A DNA stretch of 64,000 bases from a candidate division TM6 bacterium GW2011_GWF2_37_49 (GCA_000989955.1 LBTE01000001.1:124001-188000); one strand, 5' to 3'. Positions 52,925 through 62,973 are shown, counted from the stretch's first letter. Numbers and translations are program-made. Notes: generated by a model from the letters alone, not told the origin.

Positions 52925-55303
52925 TTACGAACGCAATTTTGCACCAAGCGCTACAACATTGGTAATTGCTAGCTGCATTACATCGTCCAGTTCGCTTTTT
53001 TCAAGTGTTCGGTCAAAATGCTCAACACATGCTCTGAATGTTAAAGAGCGCTCGTTTATCCATTCGCTTTTTTCAAAAAAATCTATTAACTCAACCTTTT
53101 TAATCATGGAACTGACGGCTGCAATGGTATCTTTGACGTCAACAACTTTAACCGAAAACGGTACCATAAAACTGAGGTCGAAATAATTTTCTTGAAATTT
53201 AGAAAATGGCACATAACGTTTAAGCTTAATTTCTGGATTAATCAACCAATCGCCATCAAGCTCAAAAACAACAGCTGAGCATTCTTCGTGAATCTTAAGC
53301 TTACTTAAAAAGAACTGATCGGCATTGCCCATCGTGCCAATTTTTTTATCATGCAATATAATATTTACGCTTTGGTACGCAGCGTACCATTCATTCTCTG
53401 GGTTTTGTATTTTTTGCCACTTGATGGAATCAATATCTATATCCAGAAGTCTCAGTAGATCAATAATTTGTTGCTTGCATTGATAAAAGTCTGCCACAAC
53501 TTTCTTTTCAAGAAAAATTCCTGCCAAACTTTTTTTCTCGATAATTTTTTTATCTTGCAACATCCATATTTTTGCAAACTCAAAAAAGGCCAAATTGTCG
53601 CGGTGTACGTGATTTTGTTTCATATTTTTAAATAAGCCTGGAATCAATGAGTTGATAAGGCGACAATTATTTTGGGAAGCAGGATTTAAAATCCTTGGCG
53701 TTGGGGCAATTTTTATATCTATCTCTGCCAAAAACTCCTCGTCAGCAAATGAATAATTTTGTTGTTCAGTCATTTTTGCACAACCAGCCAAATAATTTTT
53801 GATTTTACGCAGATTTGTAGTTTTGCTGAAATCAAAAGGTTTTTTAGGAGCCAACGGAGAGGTTAACGGAATACGATAGAAACCGTAAAATCTTGTAACC
53901 TCCTCCAAAATATCCTCTTTAATTTTAATGTCTTTGCTTGATCGATATGTTGGAACTGTTACTTGGTAAAATGGCGTCCTGTCAACATGTTTTTTAAGTT
54001 CTACTTTAAATCCTATCTTTTTCAAAGGATTTATAACGTCTTCTTTTGTAAGATCGATACCAATTCGCTTGGCCAAAAATGTGTGATCTACTTCAATCAT
54101 AGGTTCCTTGACAGGGTGTCCCACGCTGACGATTTCTTCGGCGTATTCAGCCTTTATATTATATTGCTTTAGCAAAGCCAAAAATCGAAGCGCCGCATTG
54201 GATGTCTGATTTGGATCTAATGTTTTTTCAAATCTTGATGAGGCATCTGTACGAGTTTTATGACTGAAGGCGCTCCTTCTGATTGTTGCAGCATCAAACG
54301 TTGCGATCTCCAAGAATACAGATGATGTATTTTCGGCTACGCTACTGTTAACGCCGCCTTTGACGCCGGCTAAACACATTGGTTTTTGAGCATCTGCAAT
54401 AACTAAATCCTGCGTTGTAAGCTCGATTTCATTGCCATCGAGCAAGAATAATTTTTCTCCGTGCTTCGCCATTCTAACAACAATTTTTTGTCCTTCAATT
54501 TTTGTAGCATCATATGCATGAACTGGCATGCCCCAGTCCTGCATCAAGTAATTGGTTAGATCAATGACACCGCTGATTGGTCTTGAGCCAACTTTCAACA
54601 GCCTGCTGGTAATCAATAGATTGGATGGGGTGTTTTCAATGAATTTAAAATAAATTCCGCAAAAACGAGGGCATGCTTTTTCTTCCAAATTTTCAATCGT
54701 GATTGGACAGGTTGAAGTAGGCTGAGTTTTTTGATCAAAGTATAAAATATCGCGTTTAGCTAAAAACTTTTTAGCATCTTTGAATGGCAAATCTAGTAAT
54801 GCTGCGATCTCTCTAGCAAAACCTCTGTGTCCCCACATGTCAGGACGATGAGTGATGGATTTATTATCAATTTCAATAATTATATCGTCGCATTCAAAGC
54901 TTTGACGCCATTGTCCGTTAAGTTGTGCGCTGCTAGCATCAAGATGTGGCATTAAGCCGTCTTTTTCTACATCAAAATCTTGTAATGTCGCCCAGCTGAA
55001 CGACTCACCATGTTTTTTGATTATAAAAACTGATTTTTTATTTGAGTTTGATGTTTCATTTCCAGCCTGAATTCTAAGCGGAAGAGCTATATTAATTTTT
55101 AACTCTGGCACAGACAATTTAACTTCAGTGTCATTTTTTGAAATTTCCTTGGCCAAATAAAAAAATTTTAAATCAAATTTAACTTTCTTAAACGCTTCAA
55201 TTTCAGCTGTTGTTGTATTAAATTTAGACAAAATCAAATTTATGTCTTGCCGCTTCCAATCGGCATCTATGTGGTCAAATATCCATGAAAGAGACAGTTT
55301 CAT
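52925..55303 (-). CDS. pheT: Phenylalanyl-tRNA synthetase beta subunit
   Basis: 792 residues, about the usual 795. The B1/B5 and B3/B4 regions are recognisable (NKSITHRPDMWGHRGFAREIAALLDL, VIDLTNYLMQDWGMPVHAYDATK, SSRFEKTLDPN) and the C-terminal FDX/anticodon-binding domain (YVPFSKFQENYFDLSFMVP...). The EMAP-like tRNA-binding domain near residues 40-150 is reduced. The alpha subunit gene (pheS) is not adjacent, unlike in most bacteria. Confidence 0.95.
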   Translation of the reverse strand: MKLSLSWIFDHIDADWKRQDINLILSKFNTTTAEIEAFKKVKFDLKFFYLAKEISKNDTEVKLSVPELKINIALPLRIQAGNETSNSNKKSVFIIKKHGESFSWATLQDFDVEKDGLMPHLDASSAQLNGQWRQSFECDDIIIEIDNKSITHRPDMWGHRGFAREIAALLDLPFKDAKKFLAKRDILYFDQKTQPTSTCPITIENLEEKACPRFCGIYFKFIENTPSNLLITSRLLKVGSRPISGVIDLTNYLMQDWGMPVHAYDATKIEGQKIVVRMAKHGEKLFLLDGNEIELTTQDLVIADAQKPMCLAGVKGGVNSSVAENTSSVFLEIATFDAATIRRSAFSHKTRTDASSRFEKTLDPNQTSNAALRFLALLKQYNIKAEYAEEIVSVGHPVKEPMIEVDHTFLAKRIGIDLTKEDVINPLKKIGFKVELKKHVDRTPFYQVTVPTYRSSKDIKIKEDILEEVTRFYGFYRIPLTSPLAPKKPFDFSKTTNLRKIKNYLAGCAKMTEQQNYSFADEEFLAEIDIKIAPTPRILNPASQNNCRLINSLIPGLFKNMKQNHVHRDNLAFFEFAKIWMLQDKKIIEKKSLAGIFLEKKVVADFYQCKQQIIDLLRLLDIDIDSIKWQKIQNPENEWYAAYQSVNIILHDKKIGTMGNADQFFLSKLKIHEECSAVVFELDGDWLINPEIKLKRYVPFSKFQENYFDLSFMVPFSVKVVDVKDTIAAVSSMIKKVELIDFFEKSEWINERSLTFRACVEHFDRTLEKSELDDVMQLAITNVVALGAKLRS

Positions 55304-55483
55304 ATCTATTACCTACTCTTTAAAAACAATAAAATATGCATTGATACATTCAAAAGATGCAAAATATTATCGATTTCGTCAATCTCCGAAGACAAAGAAT
55401 TGATTTTATTTACTTATTTTGATTAGACTAGGTCAAACACAAAGATTAAAGGCATGCTTGAAACTTAAAATCAAAGGACGCGA

Positions 55484-55882
55484 TTGAACAATCAGACGCA
55501 GAATATAATCTTGGGCGAAATTAACATAACATCGCTTTTAAAGGCCCACAAATTGCTTGAAAACGCGTTAAAACAAATTAATACTGAATTAGAGCGAGAT
55601 GGAGCAATTCAAAGATTTAAATTCACGTTTGAGCTCTCATGGAAAACATTAAAACGAATCCTGACATTCAAAGGCCTTGACGTTAACAACCATCGTGATG
55701 TTTTTAGAGAATCAGCCAAACAAGGCCTAATCGAAAATGTAGAGGACTGGTTCGAATTTATAAAAAAACGCAATTTAACGATACACACTTATAATGAAGA
55801 GTACGCGGTGGAGATATTTGAAAGCCTCACTCAGTTTAAAATTGAAGTACAAAAATTAATCGAAACAATAACAAAATTATGA
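55484..55882 (+). CDS. HI0074-like nucleotidyltransferase substrate-binding (HEPN-related) protein, orphan
   Basis: 132 residues starting with TTG after an AAAGGA site. The four-helix pattern and motifs (LLKAHKLLENAL, DGAIQRFKFTFELSWKTLKRIL, NNHRDVFRESAKQGLI, WFEFIKKRNLTIHTYNEEYA) match the HI0074/MNT-partner family. These proteins normally pair with a minimal nucleotidyltransferase next door, often as a toxin-antitoxin-like module. No such partner lies on either side here (pheT upstream, repeat copy I downstream). Confidence 0.86.
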   Translation: MNNQTQNIILGEINITSLLKAHKLLENALKQINTELERDGAIQRFKFTFELSWKTLKRILTFKGLDVNNHRDVFRESAKQGLIENVEDWFEFIKKRNLTIHTYNEEYAVEIFESLTQFKIEVQKLIETITKL

Positions 55883-55918
55883 ACAAAGCCAGGGCAGCCA
55901 ACCCCATAATATTCACGG

Positions 55919-56053
55919 GGATACATCAGACATCACGCCCTAAACCCACGCGAATATAAGCCATTTAAGCGATTTAACAAATTTTTAGATACGAGCTGCC
56001 AGGCTAGATCAGGAGCTGGCTACAAGATATTTTTACAAAAAATTGTACAAAGT
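55919..56053 (+). repeat. Dispersed ~137-nt intergenic repeat, copy I
   Basis: Starts GGATACATCA, contains TTTTTAGATACGAGCTGCCA and GATCAGGAGCTGGCT, and ends CAAAAAATTGTACAAAGT. It lies between convergent genes. Confidence 0.84.
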
Positions 56054-56131
56054 GGCTTTATGCTTGAAATACTCGATTTAGAGAATGATTTGCATACAGG
56101 CCAAAGCACGTCTGGCCCGTATGTTTCAAAA

Positions 56132-57319
56132 TCAAGAAAGTTTTTGAATTATATTTAAATATGGCATTCCGTACTGTATAGCCAACGTGATAGCCAATGC
56201 TGAAAAGAAAACCGGCTTTGTGTATTTAAAGCCCCAGAGTTTATACGCAATGTTGCACAAACAAAGAACAATCAATGCTGGATATAAAATTATTGCGACT
56301 GGAACAATTGCATTCATTATGCCTTCAAGCCCTAAGTTTGTCATTGCAAAAATAATAACTGTGGTGATCAAAAGCGAATATCTGTAGCCAAATTTATCAC
56401 CAAAAATTTGAGTTGATAGGTAGTCAGCAAAAACCGTTGTCAATGCTACAGCTGTTGTTAAGCATGCTACTGCGACGGTGATATTTGCTAAAATGCCTGC
56501 GCTGTGACCTAGAATAAAGGTTGTCAATGCGCTGAGCAATTGAGCTCTTTCCACTCCGTAAACATGCGTGCCATACATTGCTGCCAGTAAGCAAAATCCA
56601 AGGTATACAACCCCTAACAGCCCACCACCAATTACACAAACCTTAAGTCCACTGATAATCAAATCTTTTTGTGAAGCTTGAGCAGAACGCGCCTGAAGTT
56701 GCTTGAGCGCGGAATAAATTAATGACGAGAAAAATATCGTAGCTAACAAATCTAACGTGTAATATCCGTCGAGAAGACCTCGTAAAAAACTCTGCGAAGG
56801 AGTAATCGAAGTTGGCTCAAGCACACTTGCAGCTATCAGACCCAACACAACAACAGACAACAACAAGGTCAGTTTGACAGGTCCTAAAAATTTACCAACA
56901 AGCTCAATGACACGACTTTTGTTTAAAGTAAGCAACAAAACTAAAATCGAAGCAAAAATGCTATAAACAAACAGTGATAACGAAGGTATATGCCATTGAA
57001 TGGAAGCATGAGACAACACCAAGCATCGAGGAATAGCTCCGAATGGACCAATTAAAATCATACAAATAAACGCAATCAATGCTCCTGGAATGCGGCCAAT
57101 CGTACCCAAAAATTCACGATAATTACCCTCAAAAAGCATGACAGCTATCAAACCAAGCAATGGCACAATAACTGCTGTCAATGTAAAGCCGGCAATCGCA
57201 TAAAATACCATGTTACCAACCTCACGACCAAGCGAAAGAGGGAGAAATACGTTTCCTGCACCAAAAAGCATTGCAAATGTTGCAAGCCCCAAAGCAAATA
57301 ATGTCGATCTTTTTTGCAT
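56132..57319 (-). CDS. brnQ: Branched-chain amino acid transporter BrnQ
   Basis: 395 residues with 12 hydrophobic segments. The LIVCS family start (FALGLATFAMLFGAGNVFLPLSLGR) and the AIPRCLVLSHAS and FADYLS regions are typical. It imports Leu/Ile/Val with Na+. Together with the APC pair it suggests dependence on external amino acids. Confidence 0.93.
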   Translation of the reverse strand: MQKRSTLFALGLATFAMLFGAGNVFLPLSLGREVGNMVFYAIAGFTLTAVIVPLLGLIAVMLFEGNYREFLGTIGRIPGALIAFICMILIGPFGAIPRCLVLSHASIQWHIPSLSLFVYSIFASILVLLLTLNKSRVIELVGKFLGPVKLTLLLSVVVLGLIAASVLEPTSITPSQSFLRGLLDGYYTLDLLATIFFSSLIYSALKQLQARSAQASQKDLIISGLKVCVIGGGLLGVVYLGFCLLAAMYGTHVYGVERAQLLSALTTFILGHSAGILANITVAVACLTTAVALTTVFADYLSTQIFGDKFGYRYSLLITTVIIFAMTNLGLEGIMNAIVPVAIILYPALIVLCLCNIAYKLWGFKYTKPVFFSALAITLAIQYGMPYLNIIQKLS

Positions 57320-57528
57320 TGTAAACTACCTTTGATTATCCATCGTTATACTTATTCCTGTGCAACAAAGTCAGTTACACACATTGCCAAACCTCGCAAT
57401 TATTTTATTGGGATAGTCCTATAATTCGAGAGAATTTGATGTAATTATTTTCACTTAAATTTTATGAAAAGTCAATTTTAACTACACTTTGTGGCCACGT
57501 TAGGGCTATTTTGCAATCCTTATTTAAT

Positions 57529-57556
57529 TTGACATCTAGAAAATATAATTTATAGT
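57529..57556 (+). promoter_or_regulatory. Sigma-70-like promoter of ssrA
   Basis: TTGACA at 57529-57534 and TATAGT at 57551-57556 are separated by 16 bp. Transcription would begin some 20 nt before the mature tmRNA end. Confidence 0.7.
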
Positions 57557-57581
57557 TTTAATATTGGTCTTTGAAAAATCT

Positions 57582-57951
57582 GGGGGCGTAATTTGGCTTC
57601 GACACATTGCAGTGTGTTTTGAGAGCATGCCGAGTTTTGAATGGAACTCGTTAATCAACGTTCAAAAACATAAATGCAGAACCACTTAGTGGCTCTACAG
57701 CTGTTCCTGCTTAATTTAAGCATTAACTAACTGTCTTGTGAGCGGGCGTGTCTGTTAGCTTAGCTTACTCGTATAATCCAACAGAACTTTTTGACAAGAC
57801 TTTTTAGTTGTGTGGTCAAATCGTACACTGAACTAGCTTTCACTTGTTCTGGTCTCTTGCAGCACAGTGAAAGTATAAACAAGAGATAAGCATGTAGCGC
57901 TTGAAATTCATCGTTCTGTGGACATGGGTTCGACTCCCATCGCCTCCACCA
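57582..57951 (+). ncRNA. ssrA: Transfer-messenger RNA (tmRNA, ssrA)
   Basis: 370 nt. The tRNA-like ends pair as GGGGGCG with CGCCTCC, followed by ACCA. The 5' region has the typical TTGGCTTCGACAC phrase and the 3' region a T arm GGGTTCGACTCCC. The proteolysis tag frame is best read as 57673-57714: NAEPLSGSTAVPA with stop TAA, resuming at AAT or at the GCA at 57676. The tag ends in AVPA rather than the common ALAA type. tmRNA rescues stalled ribosomes. Confidence 0.97.
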
Positions 57952-58050
57952 GTTTTCGCACAAAATCATTCATACTGTTTGTGCGTGCAATATCTTTTCG
58001 GATTATCGTTAGTTCAAAGTTTTTTAATTTCCCGAACTCATGTTAAATAG

Positions 58051-58187
58051 GGCTATACATTGATATGTACTTGTATTACACATGTACACATCAATGATTT
58101 CAATAATTTTACAAATTTTTAAACTCGGGCTGCCATCCCTGATCCAGTCATTGACAGCAAATAAGTTTTGCAAAAATTGCAAAAAGT
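58051..58187 (+). repeat. Dispersed ~137-nt intergenic repeat, copy J
   Basis: Starts GGCTATACATTGA, contains TTTTTAAACTCGGGCTGCCA and TGATCCAGTCATTGACAGC, and ends CAAAAATTGCAAAAAGT. It lies in the 446-nt gap between ssrA and leuS. Confidence 0.75.
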
Positions 58188-58308
58188 CGTGGTGCATTTG
58201 GGATGCTTGATTAAATCTTGCATTTTCAAGCAGCCGGTTTTGTGGTAGCCTTGACTATGTTTTGTACACAACAATGGATATATTCTAAGGCTATGTCTAC
58301 GTTGTGCT

Positions 58309-58355
58309 GTGAACCCGCTCGTGGTGAGCTTGTCGAACCATTTTAACGGGTTCAC
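58309..58355. repeat. REP-like palindrome upstream of leuS
   Basis: GTGAACCCG and CGGGTTCAC enclose CTCGTGGTGAGCTTGTCGAA followed by CCATTTTAA. The inner GTGGTGAGCTTGTCGAACCA phrase is a repeat core I have seen in many unrelated bacterial genomes. It ends 43 nt before the leuS ATG, so it could also fold in the leader. Confidence 0.7.
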
Positions 58356-58397
58356 TGGGTTCGAAAGATGTCCGGTCCTGAAATTGCGAGGGGTTCC

Positions 58398-60842
58398 ATG
58401 AGTTACGATTTTAAGGCAATCGAAGAAAAATGGCGTAGTTATTGGAAAAAAAATCCGTATTTTAAAACAAAAAAAAATTATTCCGATAAAAAATATTATT
58501 GCTTAGACATGTTTCCATATCCTTCCGGAGCTGGCTTGCACGTGGGACATTGGAAGGGTTACGTATTTTCAGATGTGTACGCTCGCATGAAATGGTTGCA
58601 GGGGTACAACGTGTTGCATCCGATGGGTTGGGACGCTTTTGGTTTGCCTGCAGAAAACTATGCCATTAAACAGGGCATCCATCCCGCTGTTTGTACAAAG
58701 CAAAACATTGATAATTTCAAGGTTCAGCTTGATAAAATCGGCGCAATTTACGATTGGGACCGGGAAGTAAACACGACCGACCAAGATTATTACCGCTGGA
58801 CTCAGTGGATTTTTTTGCAGATGTTTAAATCTGGCCTAGCGTATGAAGAAAATATGCCGATTAACTGGTGCCCAAATTGTTTGACAGGACTTGCAAACGA
58901 AGAGGTGGTTAACGGAGCCTGCGATCGTTGCAGCACTCAAACGGTTCAAAAACCTGTCAGGCAGTGGGTTTTGAAGATTACAGCGTATGCAGAAAAATTA
59001 TTGTCAGGTCTTGATAAACTTGAGTGGCCAGAAAAAGTAAAGCTTATGCAGGCAAACTGGATCGGCAAAAGTGAGGGCCTAATGTTTACGGCTCCGGTTA
59101 AAGACGTGAATTTTAAAATACAAACATTTTCTGCACATTTTGAGGCATTTTGCGCGGATACATTTGTTGTAATTGCTCCAGATCATGCCTTGTTGCCAAA
59201 GCTTATTGATGGTATTTCGAATAAAGATGAAATTTTGGCTGCATGTGCACGAATGATGATGGAACGTAAAAAATTAAACGGCGAAGAGCAAGAGCCAGAG
59301 GGTGTTTTTACTGGACGATATATTATTGATCCGGTGGGCAACGGCGAATTGCCGATTTGGATTGCAAATTTCGCTGTCGCAACTTATGGTACTGGGATTG
59401 TAAAGTGTTCTGCCCACGATGAGCGTGATTTTAAATTTGCAAAAAAATATGGAATCAAGCTAAAAGTGGTTTTGTTGCCAGAAGATCCTGAGCTTGCTCA
59501 AAAAGTTAAAAATTTTGAAATATGTTACTCAGACATGATAAATGGAATTTTGGCTGAACCAACTCCGTTTGCAGGTAAAAAAAGTGGGGATGTGCGGCAG
59601 CAAGTCGTCGAGTATTGCGAAAAAAATGGGCTTGCAACTCGTAAAGTGGCCTACAAATTACGCGATTGGATTTTTTCACGTCAGCGTTACTGGGGTGAGC
59701 CAATACCTCTTGTGCATTGCGCAAAGTGTGGAGTTGTTGCAGTGCCAGAAGACCAATTGCCGGTTTTGCTTCCAGAGGTTGAAAAATATCAGCCAACCGG
59801 GACAGGTGAATCACCTCTTGCAGCCATCGATTTTTGGGTGAACACAAAATGTCCTAGCTGCAATGGGCCTGCAAAACGTGAAACAAATACAATGCCACAG
59901 TGGGCCGGCTCCTGCTGGTACTTTTTACGTTATACAAGTCCAAAAGATGATAAATACGCATTCAACCCAGAGTCTATAAAATATTGGATGCCGGTTGATC
60001 TTTATGTTGGTGGAATCGAGCACGCAGTGCTGCATTTATTGTACTCAAGATTTTATATAAAAGTTTTGCACGATCGTGGATTTCTTGATTTTGATGAGCC
60101 TTTCAAAAAATTGTTTAACCAAGGCATGGTTTGCATGAAATCATCAATCACAGGCCGCGTTGAAAAGATGTCTAAATCGAAGGGTAACGTTGTCACGCCG
60201 GACGAAATTATTGATGAGATGGGCACAGATACTCTGCGCATGTATGAACTTTTCATGGGGCCGCCAGAGCTTGATTGCGAGTGGCAAACAGATTCGATCA
60301 AGGGCGTGCGTTCATTTTTAAATCGGATGTGGGCTTTTTTGACAAATCCAGAAAATATTGTGCCTGCCGGACAATCTGTAGACGAAAAGTCACAACGATC
60401 ATTCCATCTGTTTTTAAAAAAATATCAAGAACGAATTAATGATTTTAAGGTTAATACTGCAGTTGCTGCAGTCATGGAATATCTCAACGAATTGACCGAT
60501 AATAAATATAAACTTGATCGCGACATGGCCGAGCGTTTTCTTGTTGCAATCTCGATTATGGCGCCACATTTTTCGAGTGAGTTGATTGAGCAATTACTCG
60601 GTAAACAGCTTGAAAAGTGCCAATGGCCGGAATACGATGTAAATCTTGCTGTTCAAAACGAATGCGAAATAGCCATTCAAATTAACGGTAAACTTCGCGG
60701 TTCAATCGTTGTTGCCAAGGGTTCAAAGCAAGAAGTTGTGGAACCGCTTGCCATGGGATTTATTGAAAAATGGCTTGAGGGCAAAGAGATAGTCAAAACG
60801 ATTTACGTTGCCGATCGATTAATTAGCTTCGTTATAAAATAG
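58398..60842 (+). CDS. leuS: Leucyl-tRNA synthetase
   Basis: 814 residues from the ATG at 58398, chosen because GAGGGG lies 6 nt upstream; the frame is open to 58368 without a site. The class I motif HVGH lies at 48-51 and KMSKS in EKMSKSKGNVV. The CP1 editing domain and the leucine zinc insert (CPNCLTGLANEEVVNGACDRC) are present. It charges and proofreads tRNA-Leu. Confidence 0.97.
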   Translation: MSYDFKAIEEKWRSYWKKNPYFKTKKNYSDKKYYCLDMFPYPSGAGLHVGHWKGYVFSDVYARMKWLQGYNVLHPMGWDAFGLPAENYAIKQGIHPAVCTKQNIDNFKVQLDKIGAIYDWDREVNTTDQDYYRWTQWIFLQMFKSGLAYEENMPINWCPNCLTGLANEEVVNGACDRCSTQTVQKPVRQWVLKITAYAEKLLSGLDKLEWPEKVKLMQANWIGKSEGLMFTAPVKDVNFKIQTFSAHFEAFCADTFVVIAPDHALLPKLIDGISNKDEILAACARMMMERKKLNGEEQEPEGVFTGRYIIDPVGNGELPIWIANFAVATYGTGIVKCSAHDERDFKFAKKYGIKLKVVLLPEDPELAQKVKNFEICYSDMINGILAEPTPFAGKKSGDVRQQVVEYCEKNGLATRKVAYKLRDWIFSRQRYWGEPIPLVHCAKCGVVAVPEDQLPVLLPEVEKYQPTGTGESPLAAIDFWVNTKCPSCNGPAKRETNTMPQWAGSCWYFLRYTSPKDDKYAFNPESIKYWMPVDLYVGGIEHAVLHLLYSRFYIKVLHDRGFLDFDEPFKKLFNQGMVCMKSSITGRVEKMSKSKGNVVTPDEIIDEMGTDTLRMYELFMGPPELDCEWQTDSIKGVRSFLNRMWAFLTNPENIVPAGQSVDEKSQRSFHLFLKKYQERINDFKVNTAVAAVMEYLNELTDNKYKLDRDMAERFLVAISIMAPHFSSELIEQLLGKQLEKCQWPEYDVNLAVQNECEIAIQINGKLRGSIVVAKGSKQEVVEPLAMGFIEKWLEGKEIVKTIYVADRLISFVIK

Positions 60843-60872
60843 CGGAAAATTGAAAAGAAGAAGGAGATTGCT

Positions 60873-61529
60873 ATGAAAATATTTCTTGATACTGCCAACA
60901 GAGAACAGATCAAAAAATGGGTTGCAACAGGTCTTGTTGATGGGGTTACGACAAATCCAACGCTTTTGAGCAAAGAAGATCCTGATTCCAAGAAGGTTTT
61001 GCTCGATATCTGTAAAATGGTTGATGGTCCAGTAAGCATCGAAGTTGTAGAAAAAGCTCCAGATGCTGTTTTTGCTCAAGCTAAAGAGATTGCAAAATTG
61101 GCCAGTAACGTTGTTGTCAAAATTCCATGCGCGGTCGAATATTTTTCAGTTATAAAAAAGCTTGTGGAAGAAGATGTTAAAATCAACGTAACACTCGTGT
61201 TTTCTGAGCTACAAGCGTTGATGGTTGCAAAACTTGGCGCAACATTCATCTCACCATTTATCGGCCGCCTTGACGATATCGGTGTCTCTGGAATTGGTGT
61301 GGTTGAAAATCTTGTTACAATCAAACAAAATTATGAATTTGATTCAGAAATTTTAGCTGCATCCATTCGCAGCGTTGCTCATCTACAAAGCGTTGCGCTT
61401 GCCGGGGCTGATATCGCCACAGTGCCTACAAATGTGCTTGAGGCTGCTTGCAAACACCCGCTAACAGAAATCGGCATCAAGTTATTTGATGCCGATTGGA
61501 ATAAATTGAATAAAACAAGTTTGCTGTAA
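60873..61529 (+). CDS. tal: Transaldolase (TalC/FSA-type)
   Basis: 218 residues, the short transaldolase/fructose-6-phosphate aldolase type. Start MKIFLDTANREQIKKWVATG, DGVTTNPTLL, and the Schiff-base lysine Lys83 in VVVKIPC. It joins the non-oxidative pentose phosphate pathway with TpiA products. AGAAGGAG precedes the ATG. It lies 30 nt after leuS. Confidence 0.94.
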   Translation: MKIFLDTANREQIKKWVATGLVDGVTTNPTLLSKEDPDSKKVLLDICKMVDGPVSIEVVEKAPDAVFAQAKEIAKLASNVVVKIPCAVEYFSVIKKLVEEDVKINVTLVFSELQALMVAKLGATFISPFIGRLDDIGVSGIGVVENLVTIKQNYEFDSEILAASIRSVAHLQSVALAGADIATVPTNVLEAACKHPLTEIGIKLFDADWNKLNKTSLL

Positions 61530-61533
61530 AAAA

Positions 61534-62973
61534 TTATTGAGCATAAATAGCGTGAATGTGCCGTTCCCACTCGAGTCTGGTTGAATCTTGTTTGTAAAAT
61601 TCTTGCATGTCACGGCACAAATCGCCATCATAACGATAACCCATCAACGCACCAACCAAAGTTGCAATACCGCTCGAATTTCCTCCAATCACATACAATG
61701 CTTCAAAGATTGCTTCATAAACGGGCCCAACCTGATTTGTTGGCTTATCTGCATACCTCATAAAAATATACAACGCCGCTGCAAGCGCTTCGTCGGCACG
61801 CCGTCCAACCAAGCGTCCGCTTCTAGATCGATTAAACTCATTTGTGGCGTCATCGTCGCCCAAAACATCTTGTGGCGTCCACCCATCAGAACCTGAATGT
61901 TCCCCGGAACCTTTTGCATATAACAGCATCTGGGACGTCAGCATATTATTCCTTGTAATATATGCTCTAAGATCATTTACTGATAGCGTACTCCAATTAT
62001 CAATATATTGAAAGCCGCTACCAACCTGTAGTTCATCAAATACTCTTGCCGCACCAATCATTGCGTTAGCTACTTGATCTTTAGTTGCTTTCGGATTATT
62101 ACACAAATAGACAAACCCAGCAGTCATAGCCGCACATGCCGCGACGGCTGTAACATCGTTGTTCGTAATTTGTGAATAATTAACGATCGCATCAATTGCA
62201 ATTTGGGGAATATTTGAATAAAAGAAGCCTATCGGCCAAGCACTCACAACAGATTCGCAATCGGTTGGTTTTATTTTTGAAGCATCTAAATTTAATAAAT
62301 GATGATTGAATCTTTGTCCAATCTCACCAACTTTTTTGTCTGGTAGAATATTTCTATCAGCAAGAACTTCAAAAACAATGTGTGTCATTGTGGTATATTG
62401 GCTGTATTTGTAAACAGGTTGATCAATTTCAATGTTTGGCATAAACCACGTAATTTTTGCAGGATTAATATCTTTAAATGTTTGTAATGCGCCTAACGCA
62501 TCACCTACTGCCGCAGCCCAAAGAGCGTTAGCCATTCTATTGCACTGATCATCTGTTTTGAGTGACGCAGCTTTAAGAGCTTCATGATTCCAGATTGCGG
62601 GGGAGTCGTGAAATGACTCATCTTCTGATCTCAAGCCATCGACACGTTCTGAGCTCAAGCGATCGACACGGCTTGAAACACTGCCATGGCCTAAAAATCT
62701 GCTTCCAATTAAAAAAGCACCCGCGCCTGCGACTGCGACTCCACCAATTAAAAGAGCTGACTTCAAAACAGAACTTGATGCCGTATCCTTTTTATTTTTT
62801 TGTAGACGCTTACTGGATGTTGCTGGATTTTTTTGCTCATCTTCACGATGTTCAGTTGTTGTAGCTTGTTCAGTTGCCGCCGCTTGTTCGGCTGTTGTAG
62901 CTTGCATAGCGCAAATTTGCCCAATTTGCGTAGATAACGAAAGTGTAATTAAAAATAAAAAACGTTTAAACAT
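61534..62973 (-). CDS. Exported ADP-ribosylglycohydrolase-like protein with degenerate metal site
   Basis: 479 residues from the ATG at 62973 (an ATG at 62985 gives four more). A signal peptide (MFKRFLFLITLSLSTQIGQICA) is followed by a Thr/Glu-rich linker, a second hydrophobic segment (VLKSALLIGGVAVAGAGAFLI), a duplicated RVDRLSSE/RVDGLRSE segment and a DraG/ARH-like domain from about residue 140. The domain keeps ANALWAAAVGDALGALQTF and the closing VGALMGYRYDGDL. The metal ligands are lost: the expected TDDT reads TTMT and the final DxDT reads NSSG. ADP-ribosylglycohydrolases remove ADP-ribose from proteins; this one may only bind. It ends 4 nt from the convergent tal stop. Confidence 0.78.
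   Translation of the reverse strand: MFKRFLFLITLSLSTQIGQICAMQATTAEQAAATEQATTTEHREDEQKNPATSSKRLQKNKKDTASSSVLKSALLIGGVAVAGAGAFLIGSRFLGHGSVSSRVDRLSSERVDGLRSEDESFHDSPAIWNHEALKAASLKTDDQCNRMANALWAAAVGDALGALQTFKDINPAKITWFMPNIEIDQPVYKYSQYTTMTHIVFEVLADRNILPDKKVGEIGQRFNHHLLNLDASKIKPTDCESVVSAWPIGFFYSNIPQIAIDAIVNYSQITNNDVTAVAACAAMTAGFVYLCNNPKATKDQVANAMIGAARVFDELQVGSGFQYIDNWSTLSVNDLRAYITRNNMLTSQMLLYAKGSGEHSGSDGWTPQDVLGDDDATNEFNRSRSGRLVGRRADEALAAALYIFMRYADKPTNQVGPVYEAIFEALYVIGGNSSGIATLVGALMGYRYDGDLCRDMQEFYKQDSTRLEWERHIHAIYAQ

Noticed and set aside
57760-57969. Minus-strand open frame of 69 codons
   Set aside because: It lies inside the tmRNA gene and has no protein features.
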